Source of the DNA: Flavobacterium sp. 9R
Lineage (GTDB): Bacteria > Bacteroidota > Bacteroidia > Flavobacteriales > Flavobacteriaceae
Length of the DNA stretch: 64,000 bases
Reading direction: 5' to 3'
NCBI RefSeq assembly: GCF_902506345.1
Contig: NZ_LR733413.1
Span: 2,985,197 to 3,049,196 of the forward strand
Shown here: positions 23,643 to 33,187 of the stretch, piece after piece
Layout: the number at the start of each line of letters is the position of its first letter
Position numbering within the stretch: position 1 is the stretch's first letter
The notes under the pieces: generated by a model
Databases searched by the model: none
What the model was told of the DNA's origin: nothing
Seen by the model: only the letters and a program-made list of their open reading frames with translations
Made by a program: the position numbers and the translations under genes

Positions 23643-24122
23643 ATGGATTTAAAAGAAATTCAAAACCTAATCAAATTTGTAGCAAATTCTGGAGTTGCTG
23701 AGGTTAAGTTAGAAATGGATGATGTGAAAATCACTATTAGAACAACTTTAGAAGGTAATGTAACAGAAACTACTTATGTTCAGCAATTACCAACTCAAGC
23801 GGCAATTCAACCAGCAGTTATACCACAAATTGCTCCAGTTGTTGCAACACCAGAAGCAGCGCCAAAAGAGGATAATTCAAAATTTATTACAATCAAATCA
23901 CCAATTATTGGTACTTTCTATAGAAAACCTGCTCCAGATAAACCAGTTTTTGCTGAAGTTGGAAGCACAATTGCTAAAGGTGATGTTCTTTGCGTAATTG
24001 AAGCAATGAAACTTTTCAATGAAATTGAATCAGAAGTTTCAGGAAAAATCGTGAAAATCTTAGTAGACGATATGTCTCCTGTAGAGTTTGACCAACCTTT
24101 ATTTTTAGTAGATCCATCATAA
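23643..24122 (+). CDS. accB: biotin carboxyl carrier protein of acetyl-CoA carboxylase
   Basis: This 159-residue protein has an N-terminal helical region, an Ala/Pro/Gln-rich linker (about 60-85) and a C-terminal biotinyl domain with the biotin-attachment lysine in VIEAMKLFNEI. It carries CO2 between biotin carboxylase and the carboxyltransferase. It lies between fabH and accC. Confidence 0.96.
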   Translation: MDLKEIQNLIKFVANSGVAEVKLEMDDVKITIRTTLEGNVTETTYVQQLPTQAAIQPAVIPQIAPVVATPEAAPKEDNSKFITIKSPIIGTFYRKPAPDKPVFAEVGSTIAKGDVLCVIEAMKLFNEIESEVSGKIVKILVDDMSPVEFDQPLFLVDPS

Positions 24123-24206
24123 TTTTTAAAAATTCCAATAGACAAATCACAAAATCCAATACGTTGGAATTTGAAGATTGGAATTTGTAATTTTAAAAAA
24201 AACAAG

Positions 24207-25553
24207 ATGTTTAAAAAAATATTAATAGCAAATAGAGGAGAGATTGCTCTTAGGGTTATTAGAACGTGTAGAGAGATGGGAATCAAAACAGTAGCAGTTT
24301 ACTCTACTGCGGATGCTGAAAGTTTACACGTAAAATTTGCTGACGAAGCCGTTTGTATCGGACCTGCACCAAGTAATTTGTCATACCTTAAAATGTCAAA
24401 TATTATTGCAGCAGCAGAAATTACTAATGCCGATGCCATTCACCCAGGATATGGATTCCTTTCTGAAAACGCAAAGTTTTCAAAAATTTGCCAAGAACAC
24501 GGTATTAAATTTATTGGTGCAGCTCCTGAAATGATTGATCGTATGGGAGATAAAGCTTCTGCAAAAGCGACAATGATCGAAGCAGGAGTACCTTGTGTAC
24601 CAGGATCTGTTGGAATATTAGAATCTTACGAACAAGCTGCTGCATTAGCCAAAGAATTTGGATATCCAGTTATGTTGAAAGCAACTGCTGGTGGTGGAGG
24701 AAAAGGAATGCGTGCCGTTTGGAAAGAAGAAGATTTATTGAAAGCTTGGGAAGGTGCTCGTCAAGAATCGGCAGCCGCTTTTGGTAATGACGGAATGTAC
24801 TTAGAGAAATTAATCGAAGAGCCACGTCATATCGAAATTCAAGTAGTAGGTGATGCTTACGGTAAAGCTTGTCACCTTTCGGAAAGAGATTGTTCTGTAC
24901 AACGTCGTCACCAAAAATTAACAGAAGAAACGCCATCTCCGTTTATGACAGATGAGTTACGTGCTAAAATGGGTGAAGCTGCTGTAAAAGCTGCAGAATA
25001 CATTAAATACGAAGGCGCTGGAACAGTTGAATTTTTAGTAGACAAACACCGTAATTTCTACTTTATGGAAATGAATACTCGTATCCAAGTAGAACACCCA
25101 ATCACAGAACAAGTTGTAGATTATGACTTGATTCGTGAGCAAATATTAGTTGCGGCAGGTGTGCCAATTTCAGGAAAAAATTATTTCCCAAATTTACACG
25201 CTATTGAATGTCGTATCAATGCGGAAGATCCTTACAATGATTTCCGTCCTTCTCCAGGAAAAATTACCACCTTACATATGCCAGGCGGACACGGAGTTCG
25301 TTTAGATACCCACGTGTATTCTGGATATACTATTCCACCAAATTACGATTCGATGATTGCCAAGTTGATTACTACTGCGCAAACTCGTGAAGAAGCGATT
25401 AGCAAAATGCGTAGAGCTTTGGATGAATTCGTAATTGAAGGAATCAAAACTACTATTCCTTTCCACAGACAGTTAATGGATGATCCTCGTTATATAGCAG
25501 GAGATTACACGACTGCCTTTATGGATTCTTTTAAAATGAATGATCCAGAATAG
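24207..25553 (+). CDS. accC: acetyl-CoA carboxylase, biotin carboxylase subunit
   Basis: This is a 448-residue ATP-grasp enzyme. I chose the ATG at 24207 because [16 protein letters not shown] is the normal N-terminus. It contains [11 protein letters not shown], the glycine-rich ATP loop GGGGKGMR, the catalytic [16 protein letters not shown] and [14 protein letters not shown]. It forms the carboxylase with AccB. The gap after accB is 84 bp, with no terminator seen. A terminator follows the stop. Confidence 0.96.
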   Translation: MFKKILIANRGEIALRVIRTCREMGIKTVAVYSTADAESLHVKFADEAVCIGPAPSNLSYLKMSNIIAAAEITNADAIHPGYGFLSENAKFSKICQEHGIKFIGAAPEMIDRMGDKASAKATMIEAGVPCVPGSVGILESYEQAAALAKEFGYPVMLKATAGGGGKGMRAVWKEEDLLKAWEGARQESAAAFGNDGMYLEKLIEEPRHIEIQVVGDAYGKACHLSERDCSVQRRHQKLTEETPSPFMTDELRAKMGEAAVKAAEYIKYEGAGTVEFLVDKHRNFYFMEMNTRIQVEHPITEQVVDYDLIREQILVAAGVPISGKNYFPNLHAIECRINAEDPYNDFRPSPGKITTLHMPGGHGVRLDTHVYSGYTIPPNYDSMIAKLITTAQTREEAISKMRRALDEFVIEGIKTTIPFHRQLMDDPRYIAGDYTTAFMDSFKMNDPE

Positions 25554-25572
25554 ATGGAAAAAATTACTATAA

Positions 25573-25602
25573 AAAAACCTCGCAATTAGCGAGGTTTTTT
25601 TT
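25573..25602 (+). terminator. accC terminator
   Basis: AAACCTCGC pairs with GCGAGGTTT around AATTA, with A and T runs on either side, so it may also serve the convergent S9 peptidase gene. Confidence 0.9.
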
Positions 25603-25610
25603 GCGGGTAA

Positions 25611-27521
25611 CTATAAGGTTTCTTTCAACCATTTGTAAAATTCTCTTTGCCAAACTTGGGCATTTTGTGGTTTCAACACCCAATGGTTCTCTTCTGGAAA
25701 ATACAAAAAGCGACTTTTGATACCTCTTAATTGTGCCGCTTGAAAGGCTTCTTGCGATTGGCCAATCGGTACTCTAAAATCAATACCTCCTTGAATAATC
25801 AAAATTGGGGTATTCCATTTGTCTACCAATGTGATTGGGTTAAAAGTAGTGTAGGCTTTTTGCGCCACTTTATTATCTTTTTCCCAATACGCTCCTCCAA
25901 AATCCCAGTTGTTAAAGAAGACTTCTTCGGTGGTGCCAAACATACTCTGCGTATTGAAAACACCATCGTGGGCAATAAATGTTTTGAAACGATTGTTATG
26001 AATTCCAGCTAAATAAAACACAGAATAGCCACCATAACTAGCGCCTACACATCCCAGACGTGATTTGTCTACATACGATTCTTTAGCGACGTCATCAATC
26101 GCTGATAAATAATCGTCCATCACTTGTCCGCCCCAATCACCCGATATTTTTTCGTTCCATTCTTGTCCGTGGCCGTACATTCCTCTACGGTTTGGAGCTA
26201 CCACTACATAGCCTTGAGCAGCCATCAGAGAGAAATTCCAACGGAAGGAATAGCTTTGCGTTAAAGGCGATTGTGGCCCACCTTGGCAGTATAACAACGT
26301 GGGATATTTTTTAGTTGCATCGAAATTCGGAGGTAAAATCACCCAAACCAACATTTTTTTACCATCTGTTGTGGTAACATAGCGACGTTCGGTTTTGCTT
26401 AACGCTAAAGAGTTGTACGTTGCTGTATTCACATTAGACAATTGTTTCCAAGTGTTTTTCTTTAGATTATAAGAAAAAATTTCAGCAGCGTGATTCATAT
26501 CGGTTCTTGTGACCAAAACTTGGTCGCCAGAAAAGCCAATAATATCGCTTACATCAAAATCACCTTTGGTAATTTGGCTAACGGTTACCGCAATTCTAGT
26601 CATTCCGGGGAAGTTCACTGCAAACAATTGTTTGGTACCGTCTACGGCGGCTACAAAGTAGATGTTTTTTCCGTCTGGATTCCACATAAATTGGTCTACA
26701 CTTCCGTCCCAATTGGCGGTAAGGTTCATTTTGAGGCCTTTGAAATCTACAATGATGTCGTTTTTATCGGCTTCATAACCATCACGTTTCATTTGCAACC
26801 AAGTCAAGTGACCTGCAGGTGAAAATTGAGGAGCCGTGTCGTACCCTAAATTACCTTCGGTTCGGTTGATGGTTTTACCGGATTCGAGTTGGTATTCATA
26901 AATATCTGTATTCGTAGAAATGGCATATTGAGTACCTGCTTTTTTCTTGCATACGTACAAAATGCTTTTGCTGTCTGGTGACCAAATATAATCTTCGTCG
27001 CCACCAAAAGGTTTTTGTGGGCTATCGAAATTTTCTCCTTTTAGGATATCCATTCCTGTAGCGCCGTCTTTATTTTCTTTGTAAAACACGTGGTTGAATT
27101 TGCCTTCATTCCAAGTGTCCCAGTGGCGGTAATCGAGTCCGTTGTAGATTTGTACATTTGATTTTTCCAGTTCAGGATAGAAATCTTTTCCGTGTACTTT
27201 GTCGATTTTTACTTCTTCGTTATAGACAAGATATTTTCCATCAGGTGAGGTGTTTTTGTCGTTTAGCAGACCTTTGGTGTCTTTAATTTCAGTGGCATTT
27301 CCGCCTTCGATGGAAAGTGAATAGAACTTAGAGCTGGATTTGTTCTCGGCTACTGAGGGTGTAGCAACTTTATAAATGACGTTTTTTCCGTCTTTTGAAA
27401 GGCCTAGAGGTGTTACTCGACCTAGTTTCCAGAGTAGCTCGGGAGTCAGTGTGTTTTGAGCCATTGTTGTCAAACTCATCAGGGATAGGGTTAATAAAAG
27501 AATCTTTTTCATTGTTTTCAA
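25611..27521 (-). CDS. S9 family prolyl oligopeptidase-like peptidase
   Basis: This 636-residue exported serine peptidase has a signal peptide (KKILLLTLSLMSLTTMAQ) and a beta-propeller region with WD40/PD40-like repeats (SPDGKYLVYNEE, WSPDSKSILYVC, WNPDGKNIYFVA). An alpha/beta-hydrolase domain follows, with the nucleophile in GASYGGYSVF, the aspartate in GGIDFRVPIGQ and the histidine in FPEENHWVL. It probably acts in the periplasm on peptides. It is a single gene, convergent with accC. A second in-frame ATG three codons in could also be the start. Confidence 0.92.
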   Translation of the reverse strand: MKTMKKILLLTLSLMSLTTMAQNTLTPELLWKLGRVTPLGLSKDGKNVIYKVATPSVAENKSSSKFYSLSIEGGNATEIKDTKGLLNDKNTSPDGKYLVYNEEVKIDKVHGKDFYPELEKSNVQIYNGLDYRHWDTWNEGKFNHVFYKENKDGATGMDILKGENFDSPQKPFGGDEDYIWSPDSKSILYVCKKKAGTQYAISTNTDIYEYQLESGKTINRTEGNLGYDTAPQFSPAGHLTWLQMKRDGYEADKNDIIVDFKGLKMNLTANWDGSVDQFMWNPDGKNIYFVAAVDGTKQLFAVNFPGMTRIAVTVSQITKGDFDVSDIIGFSGDQVLVTRTDMNHAAEIFSYNLKKNTWKQLSNVNTATYNSLALSKTERRYVTTTDGKKMLVWVILPPNFDATKKYPTLLYCQGGPQSPLTQSYSFRWNFSLMAAQGYVVVAPNRRGMYGHGQEWNEKISGDWGGQVMDDYLSAIDDVAKESYVDKSRLGCVGASYGGYSVFYLAGIHNNRFKTFIAHDGVFNTQSMFGTTEEVFFNNWDFGGAYWEKDNKVAQKAYTTFNPITLVDKWNTPILIIQGGIDFRVPIGQSQEAFQAAQLRGIKSRFLYFPEENHWVLKPQNAQVWQREFYKWLKETL

Positions 27522-27870
27522 TTTTAAAAGGTAAAAATAATCATTTAAATCGACTTGTTTTGGATAGTAGTCTCATTGCTCGCTTTAAAAACAAAATGCC
27601 TTGTAAAATAAATTAATTTGCCACGGATGCTACTGATGAAGCAGATTAGAACGGATTCTAATTAGTTTATATTTATTGTGAACCGTGTTCCATTTTGAAT
27701 TTTATTGTTGGCGCTGATTTAATTCTGTAAATCAAATATCTTGTGGTGCACTTAGTTTTAGCCCAGATGGGAACGGCATCCTTTTCTATTTTTCTTTAAA
27801 ATAGAAAAGATACAGTGGACAGCTGGAAATAGCTCCAAAAAATACCTATTTTTATAAAAATTTTCGAAAG
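27522..27870. other. 349-bp intergenic region with a dispersed repeat
   Basis: No gene seen. It separates divergent transcription units and contains the hairpin repeat at 27760-27836. Confidence 0.6.
27760..27836 (+). repeat. dispersed hairpin repeat, family 1, copy A
   Basis: A perfect 12-bp stem CTTTTCTATTTT/AAAATAGAAAAG with a 5-base loop is flanked by CGGCATC on one side and GATACAGTGG on the other. Copies B (30719) and C (49522), in the opposite orientation, share the flanks GGATGCCG and CTATATC but have different stems. Confidence 0.65.
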
Positions 27871-28983
27871 ATGCATTTGAGTTATTGGGAAATAAAAAAC
27901 TGGTTTACTGATGTAGATTACACGATTGTGGGAAGTGGAATTGTGGGATTGCACGCCGCATTGCGTTTGAGAGAGCGATTTCCTGCTGCCAAAATATTGG
28001 TGCTAGAGAAAGGAATGTTGCCCCAAGGTGCGAGTACAAAAAACGCTGGTTTTGCTTGTTTTGGAAGTCTTTCGGAGATTGTAGAAGATTTAAAAACACA
28101 TACCGAAGAAGAGGTAATTGCTTTAGTGCAAAAGCGTTGGTCGGGTTTGCAATTGTTGCGCAAACGGATTCCTGATGCGGTTTTGGATTACAAACCTTTT
28201 GGCGGGTATGAATTGTTTTTAGAAGAGGAAGAGAGTTTGTACACCGAGTGTGTCAATAAAATGGCTTTTGTCAATGAAATTCTGAATCCTATTTTTAGAG
28301 GTTGCGTTTTTACGAAGGAAGTGGACCGTTTTGGATTTAAAGGGACAAAAGAATACTTGATTTTTAATCCTTTCGAAGGACAAATTGATACAGGAAATAT
28401 GATGCAAGAACTGTTGCGTCAAGCCGTAGCGGCCAATATTTTGATTCTGAATCAGCAAACAGTTACGGGGTTTGAGGATAAGGGTTCAAGTGTTGAAGTA
28501 GCTTTGGGTGATTTTAGTTTTGTGACCCAAAAGTTATTGTTTGCTACCAATGGTTTTGCAGCAGAATTGACACAAGGACAAGTAAAACCCGCACGAGCTC
28601 AGGTGCTGATTACAGAACCTATTCCGAATTTGGACATCAAAGGAACTTTTCATTTGGATCGCGGGTATTATTATTTCAGAAATATCGGTGACCGAATTTT
28701 ATTAGGCGGAGGACGAAACTTAGCTTTTGAAGAAGAAACCACTACCGAAATGGGACAAACCGAAATTATTCAAAAAAAATTGGAACAATTATTAAAAGAA
28801 GTAATTTTGCCAAATCAAGATATTGAAATTGCACACCGTTGGAGCGGAATTATGGGAATAGGCGCTAGCAAAAATCCTATAGTAACCAACTTATCCCAGA
28901 ATGTATATTGTGGGGTTCGTATGGGCGGAATGGGTGTGGCAATTGGCAGTTTAATAGGAACCGAATTAGCAGATTTAGTATAA
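27871..28983 (+). CDS. FAD-dependent oxidoreductase, DAO family
   Basis: This 370-residue flavoprotein has an N-terminal dinucleotide-binding fold (DYTIVGSGIVGLHAALRL, ending with the ribose-binding glutamate in ILVLEKG). GASTKNAGFACFG and a C-terminal RMGGMGVAIGS are typical of the glycine/D-amino acid oxidase-like family. The substrate cannot be told from sequence. It overlaps mtgA by one base (TAATG), so it may be co-transcribed with envelope genes. Confidence 0.88.
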   Translation: MHLSYWEIKNWFTDVDYTIVGSGIVGLHAALRLRERFPAAKILVLEKGMLPQGASTKNAGFACFGSLSEIVEDLKTHTEEEVIALVQKRWSGLQLLRKRIPDAVLDYKPFGGYELFLEEEESLYTECVNKMAFVNEILNPIFRGCVFTKEVDRFGFKGTKEYLIFNPFEGQIDTGNMMQELLRQAVAANILILNQQTVTGFEDKGSSVEVALGDFSFVTQKLLFATNGFAAELTQGQVKPARAQVLITEPIPNLDIKGTFHLDRGYYYFRNIGDRILLGGGRNLAFEEETTTEMGQTEIIQKKLEQLLKEVILPNQDIEIAHRWSGIMGIGASKNPIVTNLSQNVYCGVRMGGMGVAIGSLIGTELADLV

Positions 28984-29732
28984 TGGCAACCAAAATTACC
29001 CCAAAAAAGACAACTTCAAAAAAACCAGTCAAGAAGCAGGATGCTAGTTTTGGAAGTAAAGTGAAACGCTTTCTTTTCAAAGCAATGCTTTGGTTTTTTG
29101 GGCTTTCTATCTTTAGTGTGGTAGTGTTTAAATTCGTTCCCGTTCCTTTTACGCCGCTGATGGTGATTCGTTTTTTTGAAAACGTAGCCGACGGAAAAGA
29201 GAATCATTTTAGCCACGATTGGGAACCCATCGAAAATATTTCTATGAATTTGCAAAAAGCCGTGATTGCCAGTGAAGACGGTACTTTTTTGAGCCATAAT
29301 GGTTTTGATTTTTTGGCGATGCAAAAAGCCTATAAAAGCAACGAAAGAGGACGAAGAATAAAAGGCGGAAGCACCATTTCGCAGCAAACCGCCAAAAATG
29401 TCTTTTTATGGCAAGGTAGAAGTTACTTGCGCAAGGGATTAGAAGCTTATTTCACGGTACTAATCGAAATTATTTGGGGTAAAAAACGCATTATGGAAGT
29501 CTATTTGAACAGTATCGAAATGGGCGATGGGGTCTATGGAGCCCATGCAGCCACCCAATATTGGTACCGAAAAGATGCGTCGAGTTTGACCAAAATGCAA
29601 GCTGCAGGAATTGCCGCTATTTTACCCAACCCACGCAAATACAAAGCCACAAGTTCTTCTTCTTACATCAACAATCGAAAAGCCAAAATCGTACGCGTAA
29701 TGTCACATGTTGGTACTATAAACTACAAATGA
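28983..29732 (+). CDS. mtgA: monofunctional peptidoglycan transglycosylase
   Basis: This is a 249-residue membrane-anchored glycosyltransferase of family GT51. The ATG at 28983 gives a basic cytoplasmic start (TKITPKKTTSKKPVKK), one membrane helix (about 37-57), then the catalytic ASEDGTFLSHNGFD with the key glutamate, and KGGSTISQQTAKNVFLW. It polymerises lipid II into glycan strands. It is start-coupled to the oxidoreductase before it and overlaps the next gene (ATGA). Confidence 0.93.
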   Translation: MATKITPKKTTSKKPVKKQDASFGSKVKRFLFKAMLWFFGLSIFSVVVFKFVPVPFTPLMVIRFFENVADGKENHFSHDWEPIENISMNLQKAVIASEDGTFLSHNGFDFLAMQKAYKSNERGRRIKGGSTISQQTAKNVFLWQGRSYLRKGLEAYFTVLIEIIWGKKRIMEVYLNSIEMGDGVYGAHAATQYWYRKDASSLTKMQAAGIAAILPNPRKYKATSSSSYINNRKAKIVRVMSHVGTINYK

Positions 29733-30673
29733 GACCAGTAAAACTCTTGTTTTTGCTGCTGTTAGGGACTTATTTTTTGGGTTCAGCACAAACTTTCGAT
29801 AGCAAGCAAGTGGGAGTAGAACTCGACAATGATTTGTATGCTTCTGTAAAAAATGATCGCTATTATACCAATGGAATTACGCTGTTTTATGCGTATTTAA
29901 ATCAAAAACAATCTCCAACTTTATTAAAAAAGACTACGGAATTCCGATTAGCACAATACATTTACACTCCAAGAACCCGATTGGCTAACGCCATTAAAGA
30001 CAACGATCGCCCTTTTGCCGGTTATTTGTTTGGCGAAGCCAATCAAACGTTTTTTATGGCAAACAATAGCGTTTATCAAGGAGCGGTACAGCTAGGCTAT
30101 GTAGGTCCCAATTCGTATGCCGAAGAAATGCAAAACGGATTGCACGATGCTTTTTCGTTGCGCCATGTGGAAGGTTGGCAAAACCAAATCAAAAATACCT
30201 TTGCGTTGCAAACCCAATTTCGCTTTTCCCAAAAGTTTTTTCCAAACGGGACCACTCCTCATTTTGATGTTCATTTTCAAGGACAAGCAACTTTAGGAAC
30301 CGTGCAAACGGGCCTTAATTCTGGTTTTTTTGCTAGAATAGGTTTGAAAAATTTGCAACCCATAGCCCATTCTAATTTTTATAGTGGCGGCGTTTTAGGC
30401 ACTACCAAAACAGAGGAATTGTATTTTTTTATCCACCCTAGTTTGCAGTATCAAGCTTATGATGCAACGGTTCAAGGCAGCCTTTTTGGGACGCAAAGCC
30501 CCGTAGAATTAGACCTGATTCGTTGGCGCTGGCACACTGCCGTGGGCATCAAGTACCGCTACAACCATTTCAATTGTCATTATACTTTTTTTTACCGCTC
30601 CAAAGAGGTCAATCATCCTGTCAATACTGGCTATTATTATGGCTCGATTGGGCTAACTTACAGCTTTAGGTAA
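29729..30673 (+). CDS. LpxR-like lipid A deacylase (DUF2219)
   Basis: This is a 314-residue outer membrane beta-barrel protein. I chose the ATG at 29729, overlapping the mtgA stop, because it gives a signal peptide (LLFLLLLGTYFLGSAQ). The family signature is ELDNDLYASVKNDRYYTNG followed by DNDRPFAGYLFGEAN. The C-terminus ends in a barrel strand (YYGSIGLTYSFR). LpxR removes the 3'-acyloxyacyl chain of lipid A; activity here is inferred from the family. Confidence 0.85.
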   Translation: MRPVKLLFLLLLGTYFLGSAQTFDSKQVGVELDNDLYASVKNDRYYTNGITLFYAYLNQKQSPTLLKKTTEFRLAQYIYTPRTRLANAIKDNDRPFAGYLFGEANQTFFMANNSVYQGAVQLGYVGPNSYAEEMQNGLHDAFSLRHVEGWQNQIKNTFALQTQFRFSQKFFPNGTTPHFDVHFQGQATLGTVQTGLNSGFFARIGLKNLQPIAHSNFYSGGVLGTTKTEELYFFIHPSLQYQAYDATVQGSLFGTQSPVELDLIRWRWHTAVGIKYRYNHFNCHYTFFYRSKEVNHPVNTGYYYGSIGLTYSFR

Positions 30674-30718
30674 TTGATGAGGAGCACCACGTTTCCTTTT
30701 CATAACCACGCCTCGTCC

Positions 30719-30784
30719 TGCTCTACGCTATATCTTTGCTTTTTTAAAGGAAAAAAGCAAAGGATGCCGCTGGCGATCAGGGCT
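30719..30784 (-). repeat. dispersed hairpin repeat, family 1, copy B
   Basis: GCTCTACGCTATAT is followed by a perfect 12-bp stem (CTTTGCTTTTTT/AAAAAAGCAAAG, loop AAAGG) and GATGCCGC. The outer sequences match copy C (49522) while the stem differs. Confidence 0.7.
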
Positions 30785-30896
30785 AGATAGGACTTTTTGT
30801 TTTTCAGAAGTACGATTTTAAGTTTAAATTTTATCTTATAATAGTAAAAATTGATTAATTTTATGTTTCTAAAATCTAAAAATCAACACTTTAGCT

Positions 30897-31319
30897 ATGA
30901 AAAATTTCATTTTAACATTCGTCTTATTACTGTGTTCTGCAATATCATCAAAAGCACAAATTTCTTTAAATGATGTGAATAAGGCAACAGCAGTTGGTAG
31001 TAAAGCAGCGCTATCCTCATTTGATGTAAGTGGTGTTAGTTCTCAAATTCTGGGTACTTTAAAACCTAAACTCAACTTGACACCTGAACAAGTGCCTCAA
31101 GTAACTTCAATTGTTACCGAACTGTTGAATAAAAAGAAAAATGCATTGCCAATGATGGCTTCAAACAAAGCAGGATATAACTCTGTAATGTCTGGCATAC
31201 AGAGTGCTTTCCCTTCAAAAATGAAAACTGTTTTAAAAGCTCAGCAATATGCAACTTTACTTGGATTAATGCCTAAGTCTCCAAGTTCAACAAATATTTT
31301 GTCGAAGTTATTGTTTTAG
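30897..31319 (+). CDS. small exported protein, function unknown
   Basis: This 140-residue protein has a signal peptide (FILTFVLLLCSAISSKAQ). The mature part is helical, with LNLTPEQVPQVTSIVTELL resembling the helical repeat of small periplasmic sensor-like proteins. No catalytic motif is seen. It is a single gene between a dispersed repeat and the tRNA-Ala terminator. Confidence 0.72.
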   Translation: MKNFILTFVLLLCSAISSKAQISLNDVNKATAVGSKAALSSFDVSGVSSQILGTLKPKLNLTPEQVPQVTSIVTELLNKKKNALPMMASNKAGYNSVMSGIQSAFPSKMKTVLKAQQYATLLGLMPKSPSSTNILSKLLF

Positions 31320-31456
31320 CTATTTATTTGGTTTCTGATTACAATAACCATTTATAAATGCTGTTGTGAGCATTAAGAACTAGCAGCAAATTTGTCTATA
31401 ATTATTGGTGTTTTTTACGTTTAATACTTCTAGTTTTTCTAAACACTCAATAAAAA

Positions 31457-31491
31457 AAAGCCTTAAAAACATAAGTTTCTAAGGCTTTTTT
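31457..31491 (-). terminator. tRNA-Ala terminator, probably bidirectional
   Basis: AAGCCTTA (from about 31457) pairs with TAAGGCTT (ending about 31488), with A and T runs on the two sides. It follows the tRNA on the minus strand and could also end the plus-strand gene at 30897. Confidence 0.75.
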
Positions 31492-31492
31492 G

Positions 31493-31566
31493 TGGAGAAG
31501 ATGGGGCTCGAACCCACGACCTCTTGACTGCCAGTCAAGCACTCTAGCCAACTGAGCTACATCCCC
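31493..31566 (-). tRNA. tRNA-Ala (GGC)
   Basis: The 74-nt cloverleaf on the minus strand has acceptor GGGGATG with CTTCTCC, the anticodon stem-loop CTTGACTGGCAGTCAAG (anticodon GGC), and T-loop TTCGAGC. The third acceptor pair is G3-U70, the alanine identity element, which supports the assignment. One T-T mismatch occurs at the sixth acceptor pair. The anticodon arm is nearly palindromic, but the T-arm fixes the strand. Confidence 0.93.
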
Positions 31567-31578
31567 ATGACTATGTCG

Positions 31579-31586
31579 CAAATATA
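31579..31586 (-). promoter_or_regulatory. -7 box for tRNA-Ala
   Basis: On the minus strand this reads TATATTTG, a match to TAnnTTTG, 12 bases before the tRNA 5' end. Confidence 0.55.
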
Positions 31587-31694
31587 GTATTTTAATTAAT
31601 GAATACGCAAATTTATACTTCACAAAAATGCTTTCGCTGCAAAAAAAGAAGTGGGTTATGGAAATAATTTTAACTTTACGCTAAAATAAAAAGT

Positions 31695-32462
31695 ATGTCA
31701 CAAATGATTGCCTCAGGCACACTTACCACAACGATTGCCAATGGTATTGCAACACTTACCTTTGGTCACCCCGCCAGTAATTCTTTTCCTAAAGCCCTTT
31801 TGCAGCAACTCACAACCGCGATTCAGGAAGTAAGTACTAATGATGCGGTTCAGGTGGTGGTACTACAGAGTGAAGGTACAGGCGTTTTCTGTGCAGGTGC
31901 TTCTTTTGATGAACTTTTAGCGGTGAGTACAGAAGCAGAAGGAGCGATTTTCTTTTCAGGATTTGCACATGTTATCAATGCGATGCGTACTTGTCCAAAA
32001 GTGATTATTGGTCGCATTCAAGGCAAAGCCATTGGAGGTGGAGTTGGTATTGCTGCTGCTTGTGATTATACCTTGGCTACTCGTCAGGCTAGTATCAAAT
32101 TATCAGAGCTCGCCATTGGAATTGGTCCTTTTGTGATTGAGCCAGCAGTGAGTCGTAAAATAGGAAAAATGGCAATGTCCCAAATGACCTTGGCGGCTCA
32201 AGAATGGAAATCGGCTGAGTGGGCACAACAACAAGGTTTGTATGCCGCTATTTTTGAAACCCTTCCGGAATTAGACGAAGCCGTGCAACAAATGGGTACA
32301 CAATTAGCGAGCTATAATCCAAAAGCTTTACTTGAAATCAAGAAAGTATTTTGGGAAGGCACCGATCATTGGGCAACTTTATTGCTAGAACGTGCCACGA
32401 TTTCCGGGCAATTGGTGCTTTCTGATTTTACTAAAAACGCTTTACTTCAATTTAAAAAATAA
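31695..32462 (+). CDS. enoyl-CoA hydratase/isomerase family protein
   Basis: This is a 255-residue crotonase-fold protein. The oxyanion-hole segments are CAGASFDELL and GKAIGGGVGIAAACDY. The usual catalytic-glutamate position follows in ASIKLSELAIGIG. Typical members act in fatty acid beta-oxidation or aromatic acid degradation. The exact substrate is open. The small membrane protein follows after 5 bases. Confidence 0.88.
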   Translation: MSQMIASGTLTTTIANGIATLTFGHPASNSFPKALLQQLTTAIQEVSTNDAVQVVVLQSEGTGVFCAGASFDELLAVSTEAEGAIFFSGFAHVINAMRTCPKVIIGRIQGKAIGGGVGIAAACDYTLATRQASIKLSELAIGIGPFVIEPAVSRKIGKMAMSQMTLAAQEWKSAEWAQQQGLYAAIFETLPELDEAVQQMGTQLASYNPKALLEIKKVFWEGTDHWATLLLERATISGQLVLSDFTKNALLQFKK

Positions 32463-32467
32463 CGACA

Positions 32468-32641
32468 ATGACCCCTTTTTCTTTACTTCAAAAAGTAGAT
32501 GTAGCCAAAAAAATAGCCCAAGCTCCTGATAAGAGTTATGAAATAGGAGTGGTAATTGGCTCGTATTTGCCTTTCGTGATTTTGGTTGGATTTGCTTATT
32601 GGATGTATTACCGAGCAAAAAAAAGAGACGAAAACCGCTAA
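32468..32641 (+). CDS. small single-span membrane protein
   Basis: This 57-residue frame from ATG 32468 to TAA 32641 encodes a soluble N-terminal half (LLQKVDVAKKIAQAPDKSYE) and one membrane helix (VVIGSYLPFVILVGFAYWMYY), then a positively charged tail (RAKKRDENR), consistent with the tail facing the cytoplasm. It sits 5 bases after the hydratase gene and 33 before queD. It is a plausible real gene that automatic callers may miss because of its size. Confidence 0.6.
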   Translation: MTPFSLLQKVDVAKKIAQAPDKSYEIGVVIGSYLPFVILVGFAYWMYYRAKKRDENR

Positions 32642-32674
32642 AATTCCTTAAATTTGCTGCCAAATTCAATACAG

Positions 32675-33127
32675 ATGAGTAATATCAGAATCACCAAAAA
32701 ATTTAGTTTCGAAACCGGTCATGCTTTATATGGTTATGATGGGAAATGCAAAAATGTACACGGACACAGTTACAAGTTATCAGTAACCGTAATTGGCTCT
32801 CCTATAACCGATCGATCGAACGTAAAATTAGGAATGGTGATTGATTTTACCGATTTGAAAAAAATCGTAAAAGAAGAAGTAGTCGATCAATTTGACCACG
32901 CTACTGTTTTCAACCAAACGACTCCTCATATTGAATTGGCTAAAGAATTAAAAGACCGTGGACATCATGTGATTTTGGTCGATTATCAGCCTACCAGCGA
33001 GAACATGATTGTTGATTTTGCGGCAAGAATCAAAAGCCGATTGCCAGAAGGAATTAACCTATTCTCATTGAAATTGCAAGAAACCGAATCTTCTTTCGCA
33101 GAATGGTTTGCCAGCGATAATGTATAG
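32675..33127 (+). CDS. queD: 6-carboxytetrahydropterin synthase (QueD/PTPS family)
   Basis: This 150-residue enzyme starts at the ATG at 32675. Zinc-binding histidines are seen in FETGHALYGYDGKC and VHGHSYKL, and the catalytic region follows in TSENMIVDFA. QueD converts dihydroneopterin triphosphate in queuosine synthesis, and eukaryotic-type PTPS enzymes share the fold. The CxxxHGH arrangement (CKNVHGHS) supports QueD. Confidence 0.9.
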   Translation: MSNIRITKKFSFETGHALYGYDGKCKNVHGHSYKLSVTVIGSPITDRSNVKLGMVIDFTDLKKIVKEEVVDQFDHATVFNQTTPHIELAKELKDRGHHVILVDYQPTSENMIVDFAARIKSRLPEGINLFSLKLQETESSFAEWFASDNV

Positions 33128-33187
33128 GAATAGATACCTTTCAAGTTTCATCCCAAAGTTTCTGGACCAAATTCCAAATTAAATTGC

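Noticed and set aside
31493..31566. tRNA-Gly (GCC) on the plus strand
   Set aside because: The anticodon arm is almost palindromic, but D- and T-arms and the G3-U70 pair only fit a minus-strand tRNA-Ala.
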